Below are positions 1 through 5,950 of a DNA stretch of 25,641 nt, piece after piece; position 1 is the first letter of the stretch, and every line of letters begins with the position of its first letter. This DNA comes from a virus: IMG/VR virus record IMGVR_UViG_3300029262_000368, positions 1 to 25,641 of that record. One strand, given 5' to 3'. The notes beneath the pieces are model-generated. The model worked only from the letters and a program-made list of their open reading frames with translations, was not told the DNA's origin and made no database searches. A program made the translations under genes and the position numbers.

Positions 1-63
1 GCATACGCCAAAGCAGTAAAAGAAGGCACATTGAAACCCAAAACGCCTCTTTCCGCAAAATAA
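1..63 (+). CDS. 3' end of an unidentified host gene
   Basis: Frame 1 is open from the window edge to a TAA at 61-63 and gives a lysine-rich tail ending KPKTPLSAK. A good intrinsic terminator follows 15 bases later, which fits the end of a transcription unit. Twenty residues are too few to name a family. It lies on the chromosome side of the dusA junction and is therefore probably a host gene, though an older phage remnant begins right after it. Confidence 0.4.
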   Translation, partial: AYAKAVKEGTLKPKTPLSAK

Positions 64-77
64 TCGATTTCATTAAA

Positions 78-99
78 GCTGCCACATGGTGGCTTTTTT
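78..99 (+). terminator. Rho-independent terminator after the first gene
   Basis: GCCAC (81-85), loop ATG, GTGGC (89-93), followed by six T (94-99). The stem and T-run are oriented to stop plus-strand transcription from the partial gene ending at 63. Confidence 0.7.
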
Positions 100-175
100 A
101 ATGCCTATAATTTCCCTTTCCTGCACTTAATGCCCAGTCCTGAGAACCTTCATTTTCACCGCAAACCATTTTCAT
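98..175 (-). other. Possible truncated gene start downstream of the gene D remnant
   Basis: On the minus strand, just after the TGA that ends the gene D remnant, an ATG (173-175) is preceded by GAGGAGGT at good spacing. It opens a 25-codon frame beginning MKMVCGENEG and ending at a TAA inside the plus-strand terminator. The ribosome site and first codons look like the start of the gene that once followed D in an older prophage. The last codons are probably unrelated flank. No family is recognised. Confidence 0.3.
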
Positions 176-176
176 A

Positions 177-335
177 TCAAACCTCCTCACTCGCCAGCAC
201 ACGGACACCCTGCTTTCCCACCGTCTCATGGGAGTCAGGTTAAAAAGGCACTTTCGGTTTCGTCGATCTAGCTGCGTTCAAACTCTTTGGCCACCCGTGA
301 ACTGAATCCGTAGATGCTAACGACTTAGCGAGTCA
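177..335 (-). pseudogene. Eroded remnant of a phage late control gene D
   Basis: Read on the minus strand this segment resembles two separate pieces of the intact gene D at 6902-7921. Bases 177-232 match the D C-terminus: the remnant ends GKQGVRVLASEEV-stop, against GKAGYRCNVVASEVV-stop in the intact gene. Bases 239-330 match the part of D at about 7433-7535, including a shared run reading tcaaactctttggccac. The roughly 470 bases that separate these parts in the intact gene are missing, and a further ~20-base deletion lies near 270. There is no usable reading frame. It lies outside the present prophage, on the host side of the dusA stump, so it comes from a different, older, related phage. 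Confidence 0.7.
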
Positions 336-699
336 CTCGTTGCCAGATAGAGATTATTAACGCGATAATCAAAAGTGATAGAGAGATCAAAATAATCTAC
401 CGCTCTCTTACTCCTAACTTTCGCTTAGTAATTTATATAAAGTCATGAAGAAAACAAACATCTCCCCCTCCTACCACTCTCAATCCAACATTGCGCAGCA
501 ATAGCGGAGTTCAAGTGTTCTTTTTCTCTATAGTGCAGGTAGCCATACCACAATCCTGTAATTTTATGACATAATCAGTGTTTAAGGTTCGTGGCGTCAC
601 CGAAGTAACGCAACCAGGCAATTGCTGCCATTTTGTTACTCGGCATTGTTCTATTTTCATGCCAACAACCCCCATATTCGATCACGAAAGACTAAATTA
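336..699. other. Non-coding stretch upstream of dusA
   Basis: No supported gene is seen between the gene D remnant and the dusA start. The left part may hold further unrecognisable phage debris. The right part should contain the dusA promoter; CATAAT at 570-575 could be a -10 element, but no convincing -35 is visible. A pyrimidine-rich tract lies around 463-483. Confidence 0.4.
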
Positions 700-810
700 A
701 TGACAGCAACAGATACCATCAATCATAGCGAAACACCTTTAACATCAAGCACTAAGCTCGATCGACGTTTCTCAGTAGCACCCATGCTAGATTGGAAAAA
801 CCTTAAATAA
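700..810 (+). pseudogene. dusA: 5' fragment of dusA, cut by prophage integration
   Basis: DusA reduces uridine to dihydrouridine in the tRNA D-loop using FMN and NADPH. From the ATG at 700 the product is 36 residues, containing LDRRFSVAPMLDW, the conserved N-terminal FMN-side motif of the DusA family (full proteins are about 330 residues). After DW the frame reads KNLK and stops at 808-810, where the family would continue for some 300 more residues. Downstream sequence is AT-rich and prophage-like. The frame can be extended upstream to a TTG at 622, but the start at ATG 700 puts the motif at the usual distance from the N-terminus. Integration into dusA is described for a specific integrase family; the phage normally carries its own replacement 5' end at the other junction. 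Confidence 0.8.
780..800. other. Probable left attachment site in dusA
   Basis: Homology to DusA stops just after the codons for APMLDW (about 778-798), so the crossover must be within or just after this stretch. The exact core cannot be fixed without the right-end copy. Based on the break in the dusA frame and on the known use of dusA 5' sequence as an integration target. Confidence 0.5.
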
Positions 811-849
811 ACTCCTTAACTTTCAATAAATTACACACCCTATCTTTTC

Positions 850-904
850 TTTTTAGCATTTTTTTAGCATTCCATAAAAAATTCATCCCTGTTTTGTAGC
901 ATTT
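850..904 (+). repeat. Three short TTTAGCATT-like repeats beside the attachment site
   Basis: TTTTTAGCATT (850-860), TTTTTTAGCAT (860-870) and a looser TTTTGTAGCATTT (892-904) lie 50-105 bases inside the putative attachment junction. Direct repeats at this distance resemble arm-type binding sites of tyrosine recombinases. The region is AT-rich, so chance similarity is possible. Confidence 0.3.
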
Positions 905-981
905 CGATTCAAAATACACTTCTATTATGTAATGATAAATTACGTTCAAGGAATGGACCAATCCAACGTCAAGGAGACAAC

Positions 982-1137
982 ATGAACCACTTACAGCAAC
1001 TTCTTACCGAATTAGAATGCATTTCCCTTGCTGATATCTCAGCGATACCAGAGCCAAGCCAACACGTCGTCGCGGAGCGTTTAGAGCAGCTTCAGGATGA
1101 GTTAAAAGCAGTATTACAGACCAGTGAGGAGCCATGA
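982..1137 (+). CDS. Small acidic protein, first of two paralogues
   Basis: Encodes 51 residues starting MNHLQQLLTELECISL. A clear AAGGAGA ribosome site lies five bases before the ATG. The stop overlaps the ATG of the 163-residue gene (ATGA at 1134-1137), so the two are translationally coupled. It is rich in Leu, Gln and Glu, with a predicted helix at each end around a Pro-containing middle (AIPEP). No family recognised. A second 51-residue copy at 2033-2188 shares most positions, with conserved blocks such as ECISL, QHVV and LEQLQDELK, and even part of the upstream sequence (GTTCAAGGAAT). Conservation of length and frame argues that both are real genes. Confidence 0.7.
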   Translation: MNHLQQLLTELECISLADISAIPEPSQHVVAERLEQLQDELKAVLQTSEEP

Positions 1138-1625
1138 ATAAAGTCACCAGCATCGCTGTTACGCTTTCTCAAATTGATGAAATAGAAACTTGGAAGCAAT
1201 GCTCTCCTCAGCTAACAAAAGAAGAACGCCTTCAGTGTTATAAGATTGCTCAACGCCTTTGGCTTGAGCGGTCTTATGTCGCTAATCGGTTGTACCTCAA
1301 TTTAGTTGTGATAGAAGAGCTCAAGGCAAATAACTGGCAACCAAACGATACACAGAAGCAAATGATTTGGGCCAGTGTCATAGGTTCAATAGATAGCTCA
1401 ACTCAGAAGCTTCGTTTCAAAACGGTAAAAGAAAAACTGTTAAAAAAATATGGCCGGGATTGGTACAACGCTTGTGACAAGAGAGCTAAAAACGCCTACG
1501 CCGCCAAACAATGGATAAATAAACGCTCACTTAATCCTAGTTCCACGATGCTTGGTAGTATGTTCTTACGTAACGCGTCAAATGAGCAAGTTATCGCGGC
1601 TCTTAAGAGAATCCCAATCAACTAA
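1134..1625 (+). CDS. Hypothetical basic protein coupled to the 51-residue gene
   Basis: Encodes 163 residues, mainly alpha-helical in appearance, lysine-rich, with many aromatic residues (for example WLERSY near 43 and YGRDWYNACDKRAKNAYAAKQW in the C-terminal half, the latter given here in overlapping parts: YGRDWYNACDK then KRAKNAYAAKQW). No signal peptide or membrane segment is visible. It starts inside the stop of the preceding gene, implying equimolar or ordered synthesis. No family recognised. The pair lies next to the attachment site, a usual spot for phage cargo. A small acidic partner followed by a larger basic one resembles a toxin-antitoxin layout, but nothing in the residues shows toxin activity. 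Confidence 0.65.
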   Translation: MNKVTSIAVTLSQIDEIETWKQCSPQLTKEERLQCYKIAQRLWLERSYVANRLYLNLVVIEELKANNWQPNDTQKQMIWASVIGSIDSSTQKLRFKTVKEKLLKKYGRDWYNACDKRAKNAYAAKQWINKRSLNPSSTMLGSMFLRNASNEQVIAALKRIPIN

Positions 1626-2032
1626 CAAATCCTTTCAATTCCGTAACCTAGTATTCACCAACACTGTCCTAAAATCTGACCAATTAACCAATATTTTGAG
1701 GTTACTATGTGGCGCGGTGTTTTTCTATTGCTTAGGCTTTTCTCGACAGAGCACTACCATGTCAAAGTGGCTTCACTATCTACTTAACCCTATGATTTAA
1801 AAAGAAATAGCATCATTAAAAAAAGAAATAGCATCATTAAAAAAAGAAAATCAGCAATCATTTCACCCTATATAAATCAATAACTTACACACAGTTCGGA
1901 TACAGTTTTTCGGCCTTTTAGCTAAGTTAAAAGAGTCTAAAACCCATCAATCAAAGTTATTTTTATGCATAAACCAATTGTTTGTGCCATGCTTATTAGT
2001 GTTCAAGGAATAGACATCACAAGGACGACAAT
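1626..2032 (+). other. 407-base gap with no confident gene
   Basis: The only open frame of note runs to TAA at 1798-1800 and would begin inside the 163-residue gene in another frame; I do not support it as a gene. Near the right the gap carries the tandem 21-base repeats, and at 2001-2011 the GTTCAAGGAAT sequence shared with the upstream region of the other 51-residue gene. The latter shows that the upstream sequence was duplicated along with the gene. Confidence 0.5.
1798..1848 (+). repeat. Tandem 21-base repeat encoding coiled-coil heptads
   Basis: Two complete 21-base units (1798-1818 and 1819-1839) plus a partial third. In one frame they read KKEIASL, a canonical heptad, followed by KKENQQSFHPI and a stop at 1873-1875. 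The first unit begins TAA where the second begins AAA, a single-base difference that makes a stop codon. Upstream of it the same frame is open. Confidence 0.6.
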
Positions 2033-2188
2033 ATGGAACACTTACTGCAACTTCTTAAAGAAATTGAATGTATATCTCTCTCAGATATTTCAACGATACC
2101 ATCTGCAAATCAGCATGTTGTTGTTGAGTATCTAGAGCAACTTCAAGATGAGCTTAAAAGAGCGCTACAACCACCTCAAACAAGCTAA
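2033..2188 (+). CDS. Small acidic protein, second paralogue, solitary
   Basis: Encodes 51 residues starting MEHLLQLLKEIECISL, the same length as the product of 982-1137 and collinear with it throughout. Differences are mostly conservative (L/I, E/D, A/S). The upstream AAGGACGACAAT leader gives an acceptable ribosome site. Unlike the first copy, it is not followed by a 163-residue partner; endonuclease I comes next after an 84-base gap. It looks like a duplicated gene whose partner was lost, or a regulator or immunity gene kept in extra copy. Function unknown. Confidence 0.65.
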   Translation: MEHLLQLLKEIECISLSDISTIPSANQHVVVEYLEQLQDELKRALQPPQTS

Positions 2189-2272
2189 ATAAACCTTTTT
2201 ATCAAATAGTTCATACCGTTTAAACACCTTGGCCTTACAATCCATTCCAATTATTAAATATTGGAGTGGATT

Positions 2273-3124
2273 ATGTATCGCAGTTTCTTTGTATTATTTA
2301 TATTTTTCTCGTCGGTTGTGTCGGCGGGTTATTATGACGGGACGGAGGGATTAACCGGGGACGCGCTCAAGTCAAAATTGCACAGCATCATAGACGGTCA
2401 AAAGGTACTTAAGTATACACAGACTGGAAACACAGACTGGTACGATGGCAAGAAGATGGACGTGTGGGAAGCCTTAGTTTATACCGATTCTGCGTGCCCA
2501 GATGAAGAGCCGAAATGCGGTCTTGTCCAAATGCTTTATCTTGATGAGGCAAGAAATATTGACCAGGCGAATCGAGGCAAGTCTAAACATAACTCATGGG
2601 ACCGTGAACACGTTTGGCCAAAATCCCGTGGGTTCAAAAAACAAAGCCAAGACGGCTATACAGACCTGCACCACCTGCGCCCTGCCGATCGCAATATAAA
2701 CGGCGCTCACAGTAACTATGGTTACGACATGGGCGGCAAGCCATTCATGGACACATTAGCTGATGGCAGCAAAACATTCAGCGGCACATACATAGACAAA
2801 GCCAATGAATCGTTTGAACCAACAGACCGAGCCAAAGGACAAATCGCCCGTATGATCTTCTACATGGCGACACGTTACGAAGCTGGTGACAACGCTTCAC
2901 CAGAAAACATGCCAGACTTGATTATTTTAGACAGCAACAAGAAACAAAGCGGTCAGCCTTCCATAGGCGACCTATGTACACTGGTAAAGTGGAATGAAGA
3001 GTTTGTGGTAACAGACTTTGAGAAACGTCGTAACGACCGAGTAGAAGAACTGCAAGGCAATCGAAATCCGTTTATCGATCACCCTGAGTTCGTGGGTTTG
3101 ATATGGTCACAAAAATGTTCATAA
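2273..3124 (+). CDS. Endonuclease I family secreted nuclease
   Basis: A DNA/RNA nuclease of the EndA/Vvn/NucM (endonuclease I) family, usually periplasmic or extracellular. The ATG at 2273 is chosen because GGAG lies six bases upstream; a TTG at 2261 would overlap that site. Residues 1-18 form a signal peptide (Phe-rich core, VVSA before GYYDG). The beta-beta-alpha metal motif is present: REHVWPKS at about 111-118 (Glu-His pair), DLHHLRP at about 131, then RNINGAHSNYG with the metal-binding Asn. Cysteines in the 75-85 region and near the C-terminus could form disulphides. Length (283 residues) is normal. It is the only clearly exported protein in the accessory zone. Possible jobs are DNA scavenging, biofilm DNA degradation or attack on incoming DNA. 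It overlaps the convergent gene by six bases. Confidence 0.9.
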   Translation: MYRSFFVLFIFFSSVVSAGYYDGTEGLTGDALKSKLHSIIDGQKVLKYTQTGNTDWYDGKKMDVWEALVYTDSACPDEEPKCGLVQMLYLDEARNIDQANRGKSKHNSWDREHVWPKSRGFKKQSQDGYTDLHHLRPADRNINGAHSNYGYDMGGKPFMDTLADGSKTFSGTYIDKANESFEPTDRAKGQIARMIFYMATRYEAGDNASPENMPDLIILDSNKKQSGQPSIGDLCTLVKWNEEFVVTDFEKRRNDRVEELQGNRNPFIDHPEFVGLIWSQKCS

Positions 3125-3805
3125 AGATGCAATAAACTCTTGGCCTATTTCAATTAGAAGCCAAATAAGATTAGGTAGGTTATGAAACATAGAAAATAAA
3201 ACTGCAAGCCAAGCTAACAGCCAAGAGATAAGTCTATCTTGCTCAGTTTCACGCTTAAAGAAATTTCGAAAAATCAGTCCAATGCGAAAAAAAATAAGAT
3301 CATTGAATTCTAATTTAATTCGTACTTTTTTAACTAAATTTATAGTTTGACCTATATTACCTGTTTTCACTTTCAACACCATTTCATATCGGTCCGATAC
3401 AAGCTGTATAGAGTCAATCCAAATATCTTGAACTGTATCTGGATCGGTGCCTACTACGTCATGTATTTTGGATTCAAATTTCTTAATTGAACAAGCATTA
3501 AATAATTTCCAAAATAAATTATATTTTTCAAGCTTAGGCACCTCATTGTTTCCCATTGACTGCTGGTTTATAAGATGCTTAAAAAGTGTTCTTTTTGAGT
3601 TAGTATGAATCCAATAACGCCAAATAAAGTAACTAAACAACAGATGAGCCAGCCAAGGTAGCCACTCAGGGTTCGTTATTTTGTATGGAAGGATACCAAG
3701 CCGTATTACATCTTCTGTCTGTTCAAGCCCTAGCAACCAATACAAAATAAAGGCTATTGAGACTAATTTTAAGTTTCTCGCATGTACATTAATATCTGCG
3801 TCCAA
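3119..3805 (-). CDS. Hypothetical membrane protein
   Basis: Encodes 228 residues. Start is TTG at 3803-3805 with AAGGA eight bases upstream; no ATG offers an alternative that keeps the first helix. Hydrophobic stretches lie at about 13-27 (VSIAFILYWLLGL), 47-66 (rich in Trp and Leu) and 192-222 (ISWLLAWLAVLF and following). A central soluble domain of about 110 residues carries alternating charged and hydrophobic segments. No family recognised. A membrane protein with a central soluble domain among nuclease genes could be a phage-exclusion or lysogenic-conversion factor, but that is inference. Its 3' end overlaps the convergent endonuclease gene. Confidence 0.6.
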   Translation of the reverse strand: MDADINVHARNLKLVSIAFILYWLLGLEQTEDVIRLGILPYKITNPEWLPWLAHLLFSYFIWRYWIHTNSKRTLFKHLINQQSMGNNEVPKLEKYNLFWKLFNACSIKKFESKIHDVVGTDPDTVQDIWIDSIQLVSDRYEMVLKVKTGNIGQTINLVKKVRIKLEFNDLIFFRIGLIFRNFFKRETEQDRLISWLLAWLAVLFSMFHNLPNLIWLLIEIGQEFIASL

Positions 3806-3845
3806 TGTTCTATTCCTTAAAAATTTAATTTCAGAACTATATTAT

Positions 3846-3875
3846 AAAAGCCCACTTCATTCTGTGGGCTTTTTT
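3846..3875 (-). terminator. Bidirectional hairpin terminator
   Basis: AAAA then GCCCAC (3850-3855), an eight-base loop and GTGGGC (3864-3869), then six T. The A-run on the left serves minus-strand transcripts ending after the Rha-tail fragment at 3887. The T-run would also stop plus-strand transcription. The left arm AAAGCCCACTT recurs in the hairpin beyond the second Rha fragment (about 9998-10008). Confidence 0.75.
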
Positions 3876-3886
3876 GTGCTTGTCGT

Positions 3887-4156
3887 TTAAATATCCGTGA
3901 AGTTACGCTTGGCATAGTCTTTGACGCGGTCAACGTTGTCGTTTACCCATTCTGGTGTGCATAGTTGGGCGATTTGAGTTTGGTACATGCGGATGGCTTG
4001 GATCATATCGACCAGCTCTTTAGAGGGTATCACAAAGGGATCGCTTTGCAGTTTTAGGAATTTGATCATGTCGTTGAGGAGTTGGTACTTTTCTTTCACG
4101 TAAAGGCCTGTTTCGAGAGTTGCCGCGTTCGCGGTGGTGGCGAGAAGGTGGTGGAT
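3887..4156 (-). pseudogene. C-terminal fragment of a Rha-like phage regulatory gene
   Basis: The minus frame is open from 4156 to the stop at 3887 (89 codons) with no ATG. A GTG at 4097-4099 could start a 70-residue piece. From KEKYQLLNDMIKFLKLQSDP to the end it is collinear with the C-terminal part of the broken rha gene at 10033-10440, sharing PSKE, MYQ, WVNDN and DYA/DYV-type blocks. It lacks the N-terminal DNA-binding-like Rha region altogether and instead joins, across a frame change near 4157, sequence resembling P4-type Ash leaders. It looks like a 3' remnant or a recombinant between immunity modules. A separate small protein cannot be excluded. Confidence 0.5.
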
Positions 4157-4159
4157 CTA

Positions 4160-4345
4160 AATTCAGGTTGAGACTACCGCCCGTAGGAACGGCCAACCCG
4201 AAGACTGCCCAAACAAAGACCCACCATAACAGGCAGATCTCGGCCACAAAAAAACACGCAGTGCGTGTTTTAGGCCGCTACGGTATAAACGGGCTCTCAA
4301 TCCCGACACTGGATTTTGCCCGTGTAACAAGAATATTAGATCAAG
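4160..4345 (-). pseudogene. Ash/Icd-like immunity-region remnant
   Basis: The minus strand reads KSSVGIESPFIP then an in-frame TAG, then FFVAEICLLWWVFVWAVFG and LAVPTGGSLNLN. This arrangement (a GIE-type opening, an Ala/Val/Trp-rich middle, a Gly-Ser turn) reminds me of the Ash family of P4-like satellites and prophages, recalled from memory. The second minus frame is also open through RSGLKHALRVFLWPRSAC, as often happens in such overlapping-frame loci. The stop codon and frame breaks suggest it is broken. The plus-strand frame over the same bases (4120-4425) is judged a shadow. Confidence 0.3.
4241..4277. other. Long perfect hairpin inside the Ash-like remnant
   Basis: An inner stem AAAACACGC (4251-4259) pairs with GCGTGTTTT (4263-4271) around a three-base loop. 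An outer CGGCC (4241-4245) pairs with GGCCG (4273-4277). As RNA either strand would fold strongly. It may be a transcription attenuator, or part of a small immunity RNA of the kind made from P4-like leaders. It is not followed by a long T-run on either side beyond the stem itself. Confidence 0.5.
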
Positions 4346-4419
4346 ATTTGGGTGGGGCTAATGACCTTACAGCCATCTTTTATATTTCAATTAAAAAATA
4401 TTATCTGGAATTTAATACA

Positions 4420-5799
4420 TTATGAGCTTAGGATTTCAGATATTTCCGCTAAGACATAATGATTGACATCAACTTTTTTAAAAAAGGCTTCAGCTAATTT
4501 AAAGTTAGCTATTGATTCAGTTTCCCTACCTGAATTATAAAGAAACATCGCATAATGAATATTAATATTCCCTGATGCTTCATTATCAAATTGAAACTTA
4601 ACAATTAAAGCTTTAACTATTTCTTCAAAATAAACCCATAAATCACTTTCATCAAATATCATTAATAAATCTTGCATTGCTCTAGGGTTATATTTATTGC
4701 TAGAGAAAAAATTAATCGAATACATTATTGCCGAATCAAAAAAACCCATTCTCAATTCACCAACAATAAGTGGCATTATGTTCTCATAATACTGAGAATC
4801 TACCCCCCACAAAAGCCTTCTATAATAAAGTTCCTTTTCATAATATTTACTTTCGGCACACCAAGTCGATAATTGTGCATATGCATTTTTTAACTGATAA
4901 GAATTCATTAAAAAAATATCAGATTCAAGGGACCTAATAGCACTATCATTATCGAATGAAACCTTTATCGGCTCTGCATTTTCAACAACGTCAATTAGTT
5001 TTTTTATATTTCTTTTTTGCAATTCACTCGGAGAAAAAAGGACAAAAAAAACAATATCTTCACCAATATCTATAAATCCAGTTGTTTCATACTCACCCTT
5101 TAGCTCATCAAATTTTGCAACTCTTATATGTACCTCAAGACCATCAGCTCTAACTGGCGACTGCTGTTCATCGATTACTAAGTTTTTGTATATATGATTC
5201 ATTCTACTATTCTGCTTTAATAGTAAATCACTAATACTTTTTATATTTTCATCCTTTTTATAAAAATTACAATATATCCACTCATGTCTTTTACTAGCCT
5301 CTTCAAAGCTAATACCTCTTTGATATAAAGTGGCAACTGTATTATCTCTTTTTGAGTTATCAACTATCCAACCAAACGGCGATGAGAGTAAAATAGCACT
5401 TTCACCAGAATATGGTATCGCCTTAAGTCCTTGACCATCTAGTAAATCATCAAAATTTAAAACATCAAGTTCTAAATTATTAGGTCCATAATGAGCTCTA
5501 TTTATAGCTGCTTGGGAATAACCTTTTTGCGTTATCAGCATTCCTTGCTGAGCGTCCACATCTTCTAACATCGATATGAATGATTCAACACATTTAACAT
5601 CAATTTTTTTAGAAAAAAACTTAGCATCAACAACTATTCTAATAGGAAAATCTGCGATCAACCCTTCTATCAAAACATCAATCTGCCTTGGTTTTTTCGA
5701 GTACTTTCCAACAACCTTAGCATTATAAGTTATTTTCAAATTAGAATATTTTTTATTGAAATAATTATGTATTTCTTTTTCATAATCCTTCCAATCCAT
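4420..5799 (-). CDS. PD-(D/E)xK (Mrr-like) nuclease with helical C-terminal domain
   Basis: Encodes 459 residues from ATG 5797-5799, which has AAGGA about seven bases upstream; the frame extends to 5844 but without a ribosome site. Residues 1-100 look like a restriction-endonuclease fold: E9 in the first helix, RQIDVLIEG with D41, then IVVDAKFF with D58-x-K60, then a helix and a QQGMLITQKGYSQ strand as in Mrr/RecB-like catalytic domains. The rest is mixed, with the last 110 residues helical and TPR-like (AMFLYNSGRETESIANF). It is markedly AT-rich compared with the tail genes. Expected role: cutting foreign DNA, probably as phage-exclusion cargo. It has no methylase or helicase partner nearby. 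Confidence 0.65.
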   Translation of the reverse strand: MDWKDYEKEIHNYFNKKYSNLKITYNAKVVGKYSKKPRQIDVLIEGLIADFPIRIVVDAKFFSKKIDVKCVESFISMLEDVDAQQGMLITQKGYSQAAINRAHYGPNNLELDVLNFDDLLDGQGLKAIPYSGESAILLSSPFGWIVDNSKRDNTVATLYQRGISFEEASKRHEWIYCNFYKKDENIKSISDLLLKQNSRMNHIYKNLVIDEQQSPVRADGLEVHIRVAKFDELKGEYETTGFIDIGEDIVFFVLFSPSELQKRNIKKLIDVVENAEPIKVSFDNDSAIRSLESDIFLMNSYQLKNAYAQLSTWCAESKYYEKELYYRRLLWGVDSQYYENIMPLIVGELRMGFFDSAIMYSINFFSSNKYNPRAMQDLLMIFDESDLWVYFEEIVKALIVKFQFDNEASGNINIHYAMFLYNSGRETESIANFKLAEAFFKKVDVNHYVLAEISEILSS

Positions 5800-5860
5800 A
5801 AACAAATCCTTTTTTATAATAATCATCACTAATACTTCGAGCATTAATTAAAAAAAACTG

Positions 5861-5896
5861 GGGGCAGGTGAAAAATAATATTTTTTCATCTGACCC
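5861..5896. repeat. REP-like imperfect inverted repeat
   Basis: GGGGCAGGTGAAAAAT (5861-5876), six bases, then TTTTTTCATCTGACCC (5881-5896). The arms are near-complementary over 15 bases with two mismatches. The arm sequence, in the form TTTTTCACCTGACCC, occurs again at 8632-8646 next to the second cargo cassette. It resembles palindromic GGGTCAGGT-type REP elements of gammaproteobacteria. Confidence 0.5.
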
Positions 5897-5950
5897 AAAA
5901 CCTTCAAAAAATGCAAAACATTGAGAATCACTCTTAAATGCTTTGTTAAG

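Noticed and set aside
622-699. A longer dusA start at TTG 622
   Set aside because: The added residues do not look like DusA, and the ATG at 700 gives a normal distance to the RRFSVAPML motif.
1552-1800. An 82-codon frame ending before the heptad repeats
   Set aside because: Its front lies within the 163-residue gene in another frame and no ribosome site precedes the first ATG; only the repeat itself is reported.
4120-4425. A 101-codon plus-strand frame over the Ash-like region
   Set aside because: Its words (NPKTAQTKTHHNRQISA) recur in annotated hypothetical proteins in my memory, but neighbours and related remnants all point to the minus strand; no ribosome site is visible.
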